Origin: Actinomycetes bacterium
Lineage (GTDB): Bacteria > Actinomycetota > Acidimicrobiia > Acidimicrobiales > RAAP-2
Direction: 5' to 3'
NCBI GenBank assembly: GCA_021791895.1
Contig: JAJYVS010000002.1
Coordinates: 1-64,000 of the forward strand
Length of the DNA stretch: 64,000 bases
Under the pieces are notes generated by a model that had not been told where the DNA came from, made no database searches, and saw only the letters and a program-made list of their open reading frames with translations. The position numbers and the translations under genes are program-made. Of the stretch, positions 10,550 through 22,182 are shown piece after piece (the stretch's first letter is position 1; each line of letters starts with the position of its first letter).

Positions 10550-11240
10550 GTGCCCGGCAACGCCCGCTACGACGGCATGGCCGACTGGTACGACGACAGG
10601 TTCCGCGACTACGGGTCTGGCCGCGGGACCGCCGGCCTAGCGGCCACGCACCTCGGCGCTGGTCACGGTCGACCGCTCATCGACGTCGGCTGCGGCACCG
10701 GGCTGAACTTCAACGAGGTGCAACGGCAGGGATGGAGCATCGTCGGCGTCGACCTCTCGGCCGACCAGCTGCGGATCGCGCGCCGGCGGTGCGACTCGGT
10801 GCACCGGGCGGACGGTTGCGCGATCCTGGTGGCTGACGACTCCTTCGACATGGCCGTGGCCACCTTCATTCACACCCACGTGGACGACTTCCCCGAGTGC
10901 TGCGGGAGCTGACCCGGGTCCTTCGCTCCGGGGGGCGTTTCCTCTACATCGGTCTGCATCCCTGCTTCGTCGGCCCCTTCGTGCTCAGGGACGACGAAGC
11001 GCGGGATCGGCGCTTCACCTCACCTCGGGGTACGGCGACAGCACTCGCGTCCACGCCGGAAGCGGGAGCCCGACCAGCCCGGGCCCGAACCGAAGGGTCG
11101 GGGCGAAATGGCTCCCGCTGGCCGAGTTTCTCGCCGCCTTCTTCGACTCCGGACTCCGGATCCGGACCTTCAGTGAGTTCGGGGGCGTCGTCGTGTTGTG
11201 GAACCTCCCACTCGAGGCGACCTCGGCCCGGGGGGCCTGA
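10550..11240 (+). pseudogene. SAM-dependent methyltransferase, interrupted by two frame changes
   Basis: Frame 2: RYDGMADWYDDRFRDY...LIDVGCGTGLNFNEVQRQG...VDDFPE; frame 1: VLRELTRVLRSGGRFLYIGLHPCFVGPFV; frame 0: YGDSTRVHAGSG...WLPLAEFLAAFFDSGLRIRTFSEFGG...*. Confidence 0.75.
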
Positions 11241-11337
11241 GCCGACCAGGACACCGGGCGGTCGGACGCCGCGCCGCGGCGGGCCCGAGGAGCGCCCACC
11301 CGGGTACATTCGACCGACGACGTGAGAGGGGGAGACC

Positions 11338-12153
11338 GTGGCCGAGGGACGGGTTGAGATCAGAGAAGACGTGGTGTTCGGGAGCGGTGGTGGTCGCGAC
11401 CTCCGCTGCGACGTGTACACCCCCCCGGACGACGAGGCCGGCCGACCGGCCGTCCTCCTGGTCCACGGGGGCGGGTGGCGCTCGGGGGAGAAGACCCAGC
11501 TGCGCGGGTACGGCATCCTCCTCGGGCGAGCCGGCTACGTGTGCGTGGCGACCGAGTACCGCCTGGTCGACGAATCCCCGTGGCCGGCCCAGATCCACGA
11601 CGTGAAGGCAGCCATCCGTTGGATGCGCGCCAACGCCGGGGAACTCGGCATCGACCCGACCCGCATCGCACTCGAGGGCAACTCCGCCGGTGCACACCTC
11701 GTGCTCTTCGCCGCCGGCACCCCGGGCGCCGCCCCCTACGAGGGGGAAGGAGGGAACCCGGGGGTCGACACCTCGGTCGGTGCCGTGATCGCCGTCTACC
11801 CCCCGACCGTCTTCTCCTTCGGCGCGCGGGCGCACGGCGCGGTCCCCATCGAAGCCCTCTCGGACCACCCCACCGCCGAGCTGGCGGAGTCGGCGAGCCC
11901 CGCCGGCCTGGCCGGGCCCCACTTCCCGCCGACCATGCTGGTGCACGGCACGTCCGACGCCACGGTGCCGGTGTCGGCGAGCTTCCTCATGTACGAGCGC
12001 CTGGTCGAGCACAAGGTCCCGACCGAGCTGCACATCTACGCTGAGCAACCCCATGCCTTCGACGCCGATCCGCGCTTCGGCCGGCCGACGAGCGAGCTGA
12101 TGACGCTGTTCCTCAGCCGGTACCTGCGGGCCAAGGCATCGGCACCGGCCTAG
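11338..12153 (+). CDS. Alpha/beta hydrolase (esterase/lipase, HSL/BD-FAE-like)
   Basis: 271 aa with VHGGGWRSGEK, EGNSAGAHL nucleophile elbow, and C-terminal EQPHAFD. Confidence 0.9.
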   Translation: MAEGRVEIREDVVFGSGGGRDLRCDVYTPPDDEAGRPAVLLVHGGGWRSGEKTQLRGYGILLGRAGYVCVATEYRLVDESPWPAQIHDVKAAIRWMRANAGELGIDPTRIALEGNSAGAHLVLFAAGTPGAAPYEGEGGNPGVDTSVGAVIAVYPPTVFSFGARAHGAVPIEALSDHPTAELAESASPAGLAGPHFPPTMLVHGTSDATVPVSASFLMYERLVEHKVPTELHIYAEQPHAFDADPRFGRPTSELMTLFLSRYLRAKASAPA

Positions 12154-12193
12154 CCCGGAGCGCGCCGGGAGGAGGGCCTGGACCGAGAGCGGT

Positions 12194-13924
12194 TCACATG
12201 CGCTCTGGCGCCTCGATGCCGAGATGGGACAGGCCGACCCGGAGCACCCGGGCGGAGAGGTCGCAGAGGGTGAGCCGGCTCGACCGCTGGCGCTCGTCTT
12301 CGACCAGGACCCGGCAGTTCTCGTAGAAAGCGGTGAAGGCCGAAGCCACCTCGAAGAGGTAGCCGCAGAGCTTGTGGGGGCTGTAGGTGGCCACCGTCTC
12401 CTCGAGCGCCCAGGGAAAGCCGAGCAGCTGGAGGCCGAGCGCCCGCTCGTGGGGATCGTCGAGGACCGGCGGCACCGGATCGGGTACGTCGACCTCGCCC
12501 CTTCGGAAGATCGACCGGATCCTGGCGTGTGCATACTGCAGGTACGGCCCGGTGTCGCCCTCGAACGCGAGCATCCGATCCCAGTCGAAGACGTAGTCGC
12601 GGCCCCGATCGGTGGACAGGTCGGCGTACTTCACCGCTCCGATCCCGACTTGCGCGGCCACCGCGTCGTCGTCGACCCCGGCAGCGTTGTTGGGGTCGAC
12701 CTCCCGCCGCTGCGCGATGGCGCTGCGGGCCCGCTCGATCGCCTCGTCGAGCAGGTCGACGAGCTTCACGGCTCCCCCCGATCGAGTGGCGAGCATCCGA
12801 TGGTCGCTCCCGAGCACGCTGCCGAACGAGACGTGCACGGCCTCGACGCCGGGCCCGAGCCAGCGGGCCATGGACGCCACGGCGAAGCACATCTGGAGGT
12901 GCTGGGACTGGGGAGCCCCGACGACGTAGAGCAGGCGGGTGGCACCGAGCTGCCGGACCCGGTAGCGGATGGCGGCGAGGTCCGTGCCAGCGTAGCCGTA
13001 GCCTCCGTCCGATTTCTGGACGATGAGCGGTAGCGGGTCCCCGTGGCGGTTGGTGAAACCGGGCGGGAACACACAACGGGCTCCCTCGTGGAGCACGAGG
13101 AGGCCCTGGGCCTCGAGCTCTTCGACGACCTCGGGGAGCATGGGGTTGTAGAAGCTCTCGCCGAAGACGTCGTCGTCAGTCAGCTCGACGCCGAGCTTCT
13201 GGTAGACGAGGTCGAAGTACCGGATGCTCTCGGCCACGAGCACCCGCCAGAGCCGGAGGGTCTCGGCGTCGCCGGACTGCAGGAGGACCACCCGACGCCG
13301 ACTGCGCTCCGCGAACGCGGGGTCGGTGTCGAAAGAGGCCCGGGCCCGTTGGTAGAAGTCGGTCAGATCGCCGGCCGAGAGCTCGTGGGCCGCCTCCTCC
13401 TCGCCCAGATCGACGAGGTGCTCGATCAGCATCCCGAAGGGGGTTCCCCAGTCCCCGATGTGGTTCTCCCGCCTCACGTCGTGCCCCAAGAAGGCAAGCA
13501 TTCGGGCCAGTGCATCCCCGATGACCGTGGTGCGGAGGTGACCGACGTGCATCTCCTTGGCGACGTTGGGGGCCGAGTAGTCGACCACCACCGTCTCGGA
13601 GCGGTCGGTCCGCTCGACGCCGAGCCGTTCGTCGGCCGCCATGGCTGCCAGTCGCTCAGCCAGGAATTCCGACGCGTAGGTCAGGTTGATGAAGCCGTTC
13701 CCGCTGATCTCGACCTGCTCGCAGAGGTCGGCGATGTCGAGTACCTCGACGACGGACTTGGCGACGTCGACGGGGTCGTGCCCGAGTGATCGGGCGACGG
13801 CGATGGCGCCGTTGGCCTGGAGGTCCGCCCGGCCCGAGGGACGCACCACGGGGTCGGCACCGGGGGAAACCGAGTCGAAGGCTCTGGCCAAGCGCTGCTC
13901 GACCAGGCTCCGGACGTCGTCCAT
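12194..13924 (-). CDS. argS: Arginyl-tRNA synthetase
   Basis: VVVDYSAPNVAKEMHVGHLRTTVIGDALARML (HIGH-type motif) and C-terminal DALR-like domain. Start 13924 (MDDVRSLVEQ) or 13939. Confidence 0.97.
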   Translation of the reverse strand: MDDVRSLVEQRLARAFDSVSPGADPVVRPSGRADLQANGAIAVARSLGHDPVDVAKSVVEVLDIADLCEQVEISGNGFINLTYASEFLAERLAAMAADERLGVERTDRSETVVVDYSAPNVAKEMHVGHLRTTVIGDALARMLAFLGHDVRRENHIGDWGTPFGMLIEHLVDLGEEEAAHELSAGDLTDFYQRARASFDTDPAFAERSRRRVVLLQSGDAETLRLWRVLVAESIRYFDLVYQKLGVELTDDDVFGESFYNPMLPEVVEELEAQGLLVLHEGARCVFPPGFTNRHGDPLPLIVQKSDGGYGYAGTDLAAIRYRVRQLGATRLLYVVGAPQSQHLQMCFAVASMARWLGPGVEAVHVSFGSVLGSDHRMLATRSGGAVKLVDLLDEAIERARSAIAQRREVDPNNAAGVDDDAVAAQVGIGAVKYADLSTDRGRDYVFDWDRMLAFEGDTGPYLQYAHARIRSIFRRGEVDVPDPVPPVLDDPHERALGLQLLGFPWALEETVATYSPHKLCGYLFEVASAFTAFYENCRVLVEDERQRSSRLTLCDLSARVLRVGLSHLGIEAPERM

Positions 13925-14007
13925 GCGCCATCTTCGCACCCTGAAGATGCCGGCCCGGTCGCCCGGACCCCGAATGCCCTGGGCCAGGGAGGGGGCAGAA
14001 TGGGTCC

Positions 14008-16695
<2,688 letters not shown>

Positions 16696-17448
16696 TTAGC
16701 CCGTCCCCACCGCCCAGAAGAGCTCGGCGAGACGACCCTCGGCCAGCCCCGCCGAGGTGGCCGCGCCACCGGCCCTCGTCGCCAGGCGGTCCCGAAGCCC
16801 CGGATCGTCGGTCCCCTGGCTCCGGTGGCAGGAGAGCGCGGCGAGTTTACCCTCGAACGCCTCGGTGACGTCGACGGCGAGGTTGGCGGCCGGGGCGGCC
16901 ATCAGCCACAGGGCGCGCACGGTGTGGGGCTCCAGACCCTCCTCCAGGAGCTCGGGGTGGGCAAAGGGGTTCCGACTGTCCGGATACACGGCGTCGACCG
17001 CCGCCTCGCCCGCCGCGAGGTGGTCCGGATGGCTGGCGAAGATCACGTTCCAGTTCCGCTCGGGAGAGGGCGCAATCACGAGGTCGGGGCGGAACTCCCG
17101 GACCACCCGGGACAGGTCGCGGCGCAGCTCCAAGGTGGCGGAGACCCGGCCATCGGGATAGCCGAGGAACGTCACCTCGCTCACACCCACCGCCGCTGCC
17201 GCCGCGAGTTGCTCGCCCCGGCGGATCTCGGCCATCTGGCCGCGGGACATGGCCCGGTCATCGCCACCCGCCTCGCCGTCGGTGATGATGCAGTACCGGA
17301 CGGCGGCACCGGCACGGCGCATCGTGGCCACCGTGGCCGCGCACCCGAAGTCCACGTCGTCGGGGTGGGCGCAGATGGCCAGCACCCGGTCGAAGGACTC
17401 CTCCTCGCTCGACCAGAGCCGCGGCGACACCGAGGAGGGAAAGGTCAT
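16696..17448 (-). CDS. PIG-L (LmbE) family deacetylase
   Basis: VLAICAHPDDVDFGCAATVA, IITDGEAGG, FASHPDHLAAGEAAVDAVYP. Confidence 0.93.
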   Translation of the reverse strand: MTFPSSVSPRLWSSEEESFDRVLAICAHPDDVDFGCAATVATMRRAGAAVRYCIITDGEAGGDDRAMSRGQMAEIRRGEQLAAAAAVGVSEVTFLGYPDGRVSATLELRRDLSRVVREFRPDLVIAPSPERNWNVIFASHPDHLAAGEAAVDAVYPDSRNPFAHPELLEEGLEPHTVRALWLMAAPAANLAVDVTEAFEGKLAALSCHRSQGTDDPGLRDRLATRAGGAATSAGLAEGRLAELFWAVGTG

Positions 17449-17476
17449 CGCCTCGTTGTCCCGGCCCGTTGCCGGC

Positions 17477-18757
17477 TCAGAGCACGCTCTCGTCTTCGGA
17501 GGGCTCCCACCCGGCCAGATCGGCCAGACGGGGGTCGTTGGAGAACATCTCGACGATCGGGATCCGCAGCCCCAACCGACGCTGGATGACCTCACCCTCG
17601 ACCAGCTGGTTCCAGAGCAGCAGAGTCACAGCCACCCCGGTCTCCCCGGCCCGAGCGGTCCGGCCCGAGCGGTGCAGGTACGCCTTGTGGTCCTCGGGCG
17701 GGTCGTAGTGGAGGACGACATCGACGTTGTCGATGTGCAGCCCCCGGGCCGCCACGTCCGTCGCGACGAGGACCGAGAGTTTCCCGGAAGCGAAGTCGGC
17801 CAGGGCGCGCTCCCGGTTGACCTGCCGAAGGTCTCCGTGGATGGCGGCGCTCCTCACCCTCTCGCGGGCGAGCTGTTCCACCAGTCGGTCCGCCCCGCGT
17901 TTGGTGCGCACGAAGCACAGCGTCTTGTCATACGAGCGGCAAATCGCCGCCGCCACCTTGACCTTGTCCATCTGATGGACCTGAAGGAACCGGTGGTGCA
18001 TGGCCGCCACCGTCTGGGTCCCCGACGCGACCTCGTGGAACACGGGATCGTTCATGTACCGCTTGACCAGCCGGTCGACCGCCCCGTCCAGGGTGGCCGA
18101 GAACAGCAGGGTCTGGTGCGGCCGCTCGAGCCGGCGAAGGACCCACTCGACCTGAGGCATGAAACCCATGTCGGCCATGCGGTCGGCCTCGTCGAGCACC
18201 AGCACCTCGACGTCGGCGACGCTCAGTTCACCCCGGTCACCGAGGTCGATGAGCCGACCGGGCGTCGCGATGACGACCTCCACCCCCTTGCGGAGCTGCG
18301 CCACCTGGCGTTCGATCTCGGCTCCCCCGTAGACAGCCGCCACCCTGAGCCCGACCGCACCGGCGAGCGCGTCGAGGACCCCGTGGACCTGGAGGGCCAG
18401 CTCCCGGGTGGGCAAGAGCACGAGGGCGTGGGGTCGGGCCGGCCGCCCGCCGGCTGGCCGGGCGCCGTCACGCGCCGCCGCCGTGCGTTGGAGCAGGGGG
18501 AGACCGAAGGCCAGGGTCTTCCCCGATCCGGTCTTGGCCTTCCCGCAGACGTCCCGACCGAGCAGTCCGTCGGCAACTGTCAGGGTCTGGATGGGAAAGG
18601 TGGTCGTGATCCCCTGGTCGGCCAGGGCCTTGACCAGCTCGACGCTAACGCCCAGGGAGTCGAAGGTCTGGCCGGTCTCGTACTGGTCGCCTCCAGGCTC
18701 CCCCTCGCGGGCCACGGCACCCCGGCCATCGTCGGGCAGGAGGCTGTTCGAGGTCAT
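17477..18757 (-). CDS. DEAD/DEAH-box RNA helicase
   Basis: AKTGSGKT, PTRELA, VLDEADRM, SATL, HRSGRTARAG. Confidence 0.96.
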   Translation of the reverse strand: MTSNSLLPDDGRGAVAREGEPGGDQYETGQTFDSLGVSVELVKALADQGITTTFPIQTLTVADGLLGRDVCGKAKTGSGKTLAFGLPLLQRTAAARDGARPAGGRPARPHALVLLPTRELALQVHGVLDALAGAVGLRVAAVYGGAEIERQVAQLRKGVEVVIATPGRLIDLGDRGELSVADVEVLVLDEADRMADMGFMPQVEWVLRRLERPHQTLLFSATLDGAVDRLVKRYMNDPVFHEVASGTQTVAAMHHRFLQVHQMDKVKVAAAICRSYDKTLCFVRTKRGADRLVEQLARERVRSAAIHGDLRQVNRERALADFASGKLSVLVATDVAARGLHIDNVDVVLHYDPPEDHKAYLHRSGRTARAGETGVAVTLLLWNQLVEGEVIQRRLGLRIPIVEMFSNDPRLADLAGWEPSEDESVL

Positions 18758-19023
18758 GCGATGCGCTCTCTGGTTCTCGTGGTGGGGGCCCTCAAGACCG
18801 ACCCGGTCGGCACCGACCTCGATCGCGAGGAACCGCGTAACGGGCGCGCCAGCACCGGTTGGAAGACGGGCGAATCCCTTCGGCGGCCAGGTTACCAGGA
18901 GCCCGGTTCGTGGCTGCGCACCGGGGACCGTTACCATCGGTCGACGAGCGCTGAACTGGCCCGACCCCAGCGATCGGCGCCGCCCCGCCCCGCGCGCCGC
19001 GCCCGGAAGACAGAGTAGGAGCC

Positions 19024-20541
19024 ATGGTCGAACTCCAGGAGCGCCCCGACGCCGATCGCCTGACCACCCGGCCCAGCCTGGTGCTCCTCATCGTGGTGAT
19101 CGGGGTGCTGATGGCCGCGGTCGACACGACCATCGTCGTGTTGGCGCTTCCGGCCATGGAGCGGTCGCTGCACATCTCCCTGTCGTCGGTCATCTGGGTG
19201 ATCGTCGGGTACCTGCTGGTGATCACCGTGACCGCCACCCAGGTCGGGCGGCTCGGCGACATGTTCGGGCGCGTGAGGATGTACGAGGCCGGGTTCTTGG
19301 TGTTCATCCTCGGCTCGGCGCTCTGCGCGCTGGCCAACAACGGAGCGACGATCATCGCCTTCCGGCTCCTCCAGGGCCTGGGGGGCGCGTTCATTACCGC
19401 AAACAGCGGAGCGGTGCTGGCCGACAACTTCCCGCCGGAGCGGCGGGGCCGGGCGTACGGCTTCAACGCTGTGGGGTGGAACGTCGGGGCCATCCTCGGG
19501 ATCCTCCTCGGCGGCCTGATCATCACCTACATCTCGTGGCGCTGGATCTTCTGGATCAACGTCCCCACCGGCATCTTCGCCCTCGCCCTGGCCGTGCCCT
19601 ACCTGCATGACCGAGGAGAGCGGGAGCGCCAGCGCATCGACTGGCCCGGGATGATCACCCTCGGCGTCGGCTTGTTCTTCATCCTCTGGGCGATGGTGAA
19701 GCTCTCCACCTCTAACTTCAACGGCGGCGAGGAAGTATCGCTGGCCGTTGGGCTGTTCTTCGTGATCGTCTTCGTGTTCGTCGAACGGACCGTCAAGTCA
19801 CCGATGGTCAACCTCTCCATGTTCAAGATCCCGACGATGCCTTCGGCCCTCTTGGCGTCCATGTTCCAGGCCATCGGGACCTTCGCGGTCCTGTTCTTGG
19901 TGATCATGTACCTCCAGGGTGTGAGAGGGCTCACACCGCTGCACGCCTCGCTCCTGCTCGTACCGGGATATCTGATCGGCGGGCTCTTCGCCCCCATCGG
20001 CGGCCGACTGGCCGACCGGATCGGGCCGGTCATCCCGGCCACCGCCGGGCTGATGGTCCAGATCGCCGCCTTGGCGATCTATGCCCAGCTCGGCCCACAC
20101 AGCAGCTTCATCGTGGTCGTGGTCGCGGCGACGGTGAACGGCATCGGGAGCGCCGGCTTCTATCCGGCCAACACCACCGCGGTCATGGCGGTCTCCCCTG
20201 GACGGGCGTTCGGCATCGCCTCGGGTCTCCTGCGGACGTTCTCGAACGTCGGGATGGTCTTCTCGTTCGCAGTTGCCGTCCTGGTGGCCGCCCGATCGAT
20301 CTCCAAGCGAACGGCCTTCCAGATCTTCGTCGGCACCACGTCGCTGCCCCACCGCCTCACGGTGACGTTCGGCAACGGGCTGCACGCCGCCTTCTACTCG
20401 TCAATGTCGTTCTTGGTGATCGCCGCGGTGCTCTCCGCCACGAGGTTCCTGCGTCGAAGGCCCGGCCCCACCTCCCCGGGCCAGGCCGGGCCGGACTCAG
20501 AGGATCAGGTGACCACAGCCGACATCGGAGCGGCCGGCTGA
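19024..20541 (+). CDS. MFS drug-efflux-type transporter (EmrB/DHA2-like)
   Basis: 505 aa, many TM segments; AAVDTTIVVLALPAMERSL, GRLGDMFGRVRMYEAGF, NVPTGIFALALAVPYL. Confidence 0.93.
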   Translation: MVELQERPDADRLTTRPSLVLLIVVIGVLMAAVDTTIVVLALPAMERSLHISLSSVIWVIVGYLLVITVTATQVGRLGDMFGRVRMYEAGFLVFILGSALCALANNGATIIAFRLLQGLGGAFITANSGAVLADNFPPERRGRAYGFNAVGWNVGAILGILLGGLIITYISWRWIFWINVPTGIFALALAVPYLHDRGERERQRIDWPGMITLGVGLFFILWAMVKLSTSNFNGGEEVSLAVGLFFVIVFVFVERTVKSPMVNLSMFKIPTMPSALLASMFQAIGTFAVLFLVIMYLQGVRGLTPLHASLLLVPGYLIGGLFAPIGGRLADRIGPVIPATAGLMVQIAALAIYAQLGPHSSFIVVVVAATVNGIGSAGFYPANTTAVMAVSPGRAFGIASGLLRTFSNVGMVFSFAVAVLVAARSISKRTAFQIFVGTTSLPHRLTVTFGNGLHAAFYSSMSFLVIAAVLSATRFLRRRPGPTSPGQAGPDSEDQVTTADIGAAG

Positions 20542-20565
20542 GCTGGCCGAGGGCGGCCTCGACCC

Positions 20566-21345
20566 ATGCCTGAGCTCGTCGAGGTCGAGCTGTCGAGACG
20601 GCTCGCCGAGGGCCTGTCGGGAAGAACCGTCGCCGCGGTCGACCTTCTCGATTCCCGGGCCAGCGCCCTCGGCCCGAGGGCACTGGCCGACGCCTTCGCC
20701 GGGGCGACCTTTGCCTGGCCGAGACGGCGGGGCAAGCTTCTGCTCCTCGACACCGACGGCCCCACGCTCGGCCTCCACTTCGGCATGACCGGACGCCTGG
20801 TCCTCGACGGGCGGGCGGCCCTCGACCGGCTCCTCTACTCCCCCGAGCGCCTCGAGCACCGGTGGCTCCGCTTGGTCGTCACCACCGACGACGGCGGCCG
20901 ACTCGAGCTCCACGACCCGAGACGGCTCGCCCGGGTCACCGCCGATCCCGACGAGGAACTCCTCGGGCCCGATGCCGCCGGCGTCTCGGTCACCCAGCTC
21001 CAATCGGCGCTCGGCCGATGCGACGGCCGTGCGCCGCTCAAGGCCCGTCTGCTGGACCAGAGCCGGCTGGCCGGCGTCGGGAACCTGATCTGCGACGAGG
21101 TGCTGTGGAGAGCCGACCTGTCGCCTCGACGCCCGGCCGGCTCCCTGGACCGGGTCGAACTGGCTCGCCTCCACCGACAGCTGAGGACCACGATCGATCG
21201 CCTGCTGGCCGGGGGCGGATCGCACACCGGAGAGCTGACGCCCCTGCGGCACCCCGGGGCACACTGCCCGAGGGACGGGTCCCCGCTAGCCCGGGCGGTG
21301 GTCGGTGGCCGCACCACCTACTGGTGTCCGGCCCACCAGCGCTAG
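20566..21345 (+). CDS. Fpg/Nei-family DNA glycosylase
   Basis: Starts MPELVEVE, LHFGMTGRL, H2TH GVGNLICDEVLWRADLSP, atypical C-terminal finger. Confidence 0.92.
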   Translation: MPELVEVELSRRLAEGLSGRTVAAVDLLDSRASALGPRALADAFAGATFAWPRRRGKLLLLDTDGPTLGLHFGMTGRLVLDGRAALDRLLYSPERLEHRWLRLVVTTDDGGRLELHDPRRLARVTADPDEELLGPDAAGVSVTQLQSALGRCDGRAPLKARLLDQSRLAGVGNLICDEVLWRADLSPRRPAGSLDRVELARLHRQLRTTIDRLLAGGGSHTGELTPLRHPGAHCPRDGSPLARAVVGGRTTYWCPAHQR

Positions 21346-21363
21346 GGCGCCGCACCGGGGCAA

Positions 21364-21834
21364 TCAGCCGGCCGACCGGACCTCCTCGAGCACCTTCGCG
21401 GCGTGGCCGTCTGCTCGGACGTTGTACCAGGCCCGCACGATCACTCCTTTGTCGTTCAGGAGGAAGGTCGATCGGATGACACCCAGGGTCTTCTTCCCAT
21501 AGAGGGTCTTCTCCCCCCAGGCCCCGTAGGCCTCCATGGTCTGGTGCCCGGGGTCCGAGAGCAACGGGAACTTGAGGCCGTACTTCTCCCGGAAGCGCTG
21601 GTGCTTCGCGGCGCCGTCCGGGGAGATGCCCACGACCGTCACCCCGGCGCGGCTGAACACGCTCAGGTTCTCGTTGAACTGACAGGCCTCCTTGGTGCAC
21701 CCCGGGGTGTCGTCGGCCGGGTAGAAGTAGACGACCGCCGGAGCGCCCTTCAGGTCCTTGAGGCCGATCTTCTTGCCGTCCTGGTCTGGCAGGGAGAACG
21801 CCGGCGCCTTGTTGCCTGCCTCTAGTTTGGGCAT
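21364..21834 (-). CDS. Thiol peroxidase/peroxiredoxin (BCP type)
   Basis: MPKLEAGNKAPAFSLPDQDG...VVYFYPADDTPGCTKEACQFNENL. Confidence 0.95.
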   Translation of the reverse strand: MPKLEAGNKAPAFSLPDQDGKKIGLKDLKGAPAVVYFYPADDTPGCTKEACQFNENLSVFSRAGVTVVGISPDGAAKHQRFREKYGLKFPLLSDPGHQTMEAYGAWGEKTLYGKKTLGVIRSTFLLNDKGVIVRAWYNVRADGHAAKVLEEVRSAG

Positions 21835-22002
21835 TTGTCTCCTCCTCGGTGCTCGCCTCATCGAAGAGTGAGCAGTGGCACGGGTCCTGACCGTCTTCGT
21901 TACCACCCCCGAGACCTCGGGGCCAACGTCGAACCGGCGTCGGGGGCTTGTGGAGAAGGCGCTGCCGGGGTCCCGGTGATCAGCTACCCGGTCACGGACG
22001 TT

Positions 22003-22020
22003 CCGGCACCGGTGCCGGAT
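22003..22020. promoter_or_regulatory. 18-bp perfect palindrome, candidate operator
   Basis: TCCGGCACCGGTGCCGGA in the intergenic region upstream of the molybdoenzyme operon. Confidence 0.4.
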
Positions 22021-22182
22021 CTTTGCTTGAGCTCACCTTGATTCGGGACTTTCGGCCCTGCCCGGCCGCGACCGGGCCCTGCAGGCTGGTTGAGGCCATA
22101 CGACCACGGGGGGGGCGCCTGGGTTCGAACGCGGACCGGAAGGACTCGGTGAGGCGAGGTGAGGCGAGGCTCTGAGCAGGCG

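Noticed and set aside
22080-22140. GGTTCGAA T-loop-like sequence near 22130, possible tRNA remnant
   Set aside because: Flanking bases do not form a T-stem and no acceptor or anticodon arm could be drawn.
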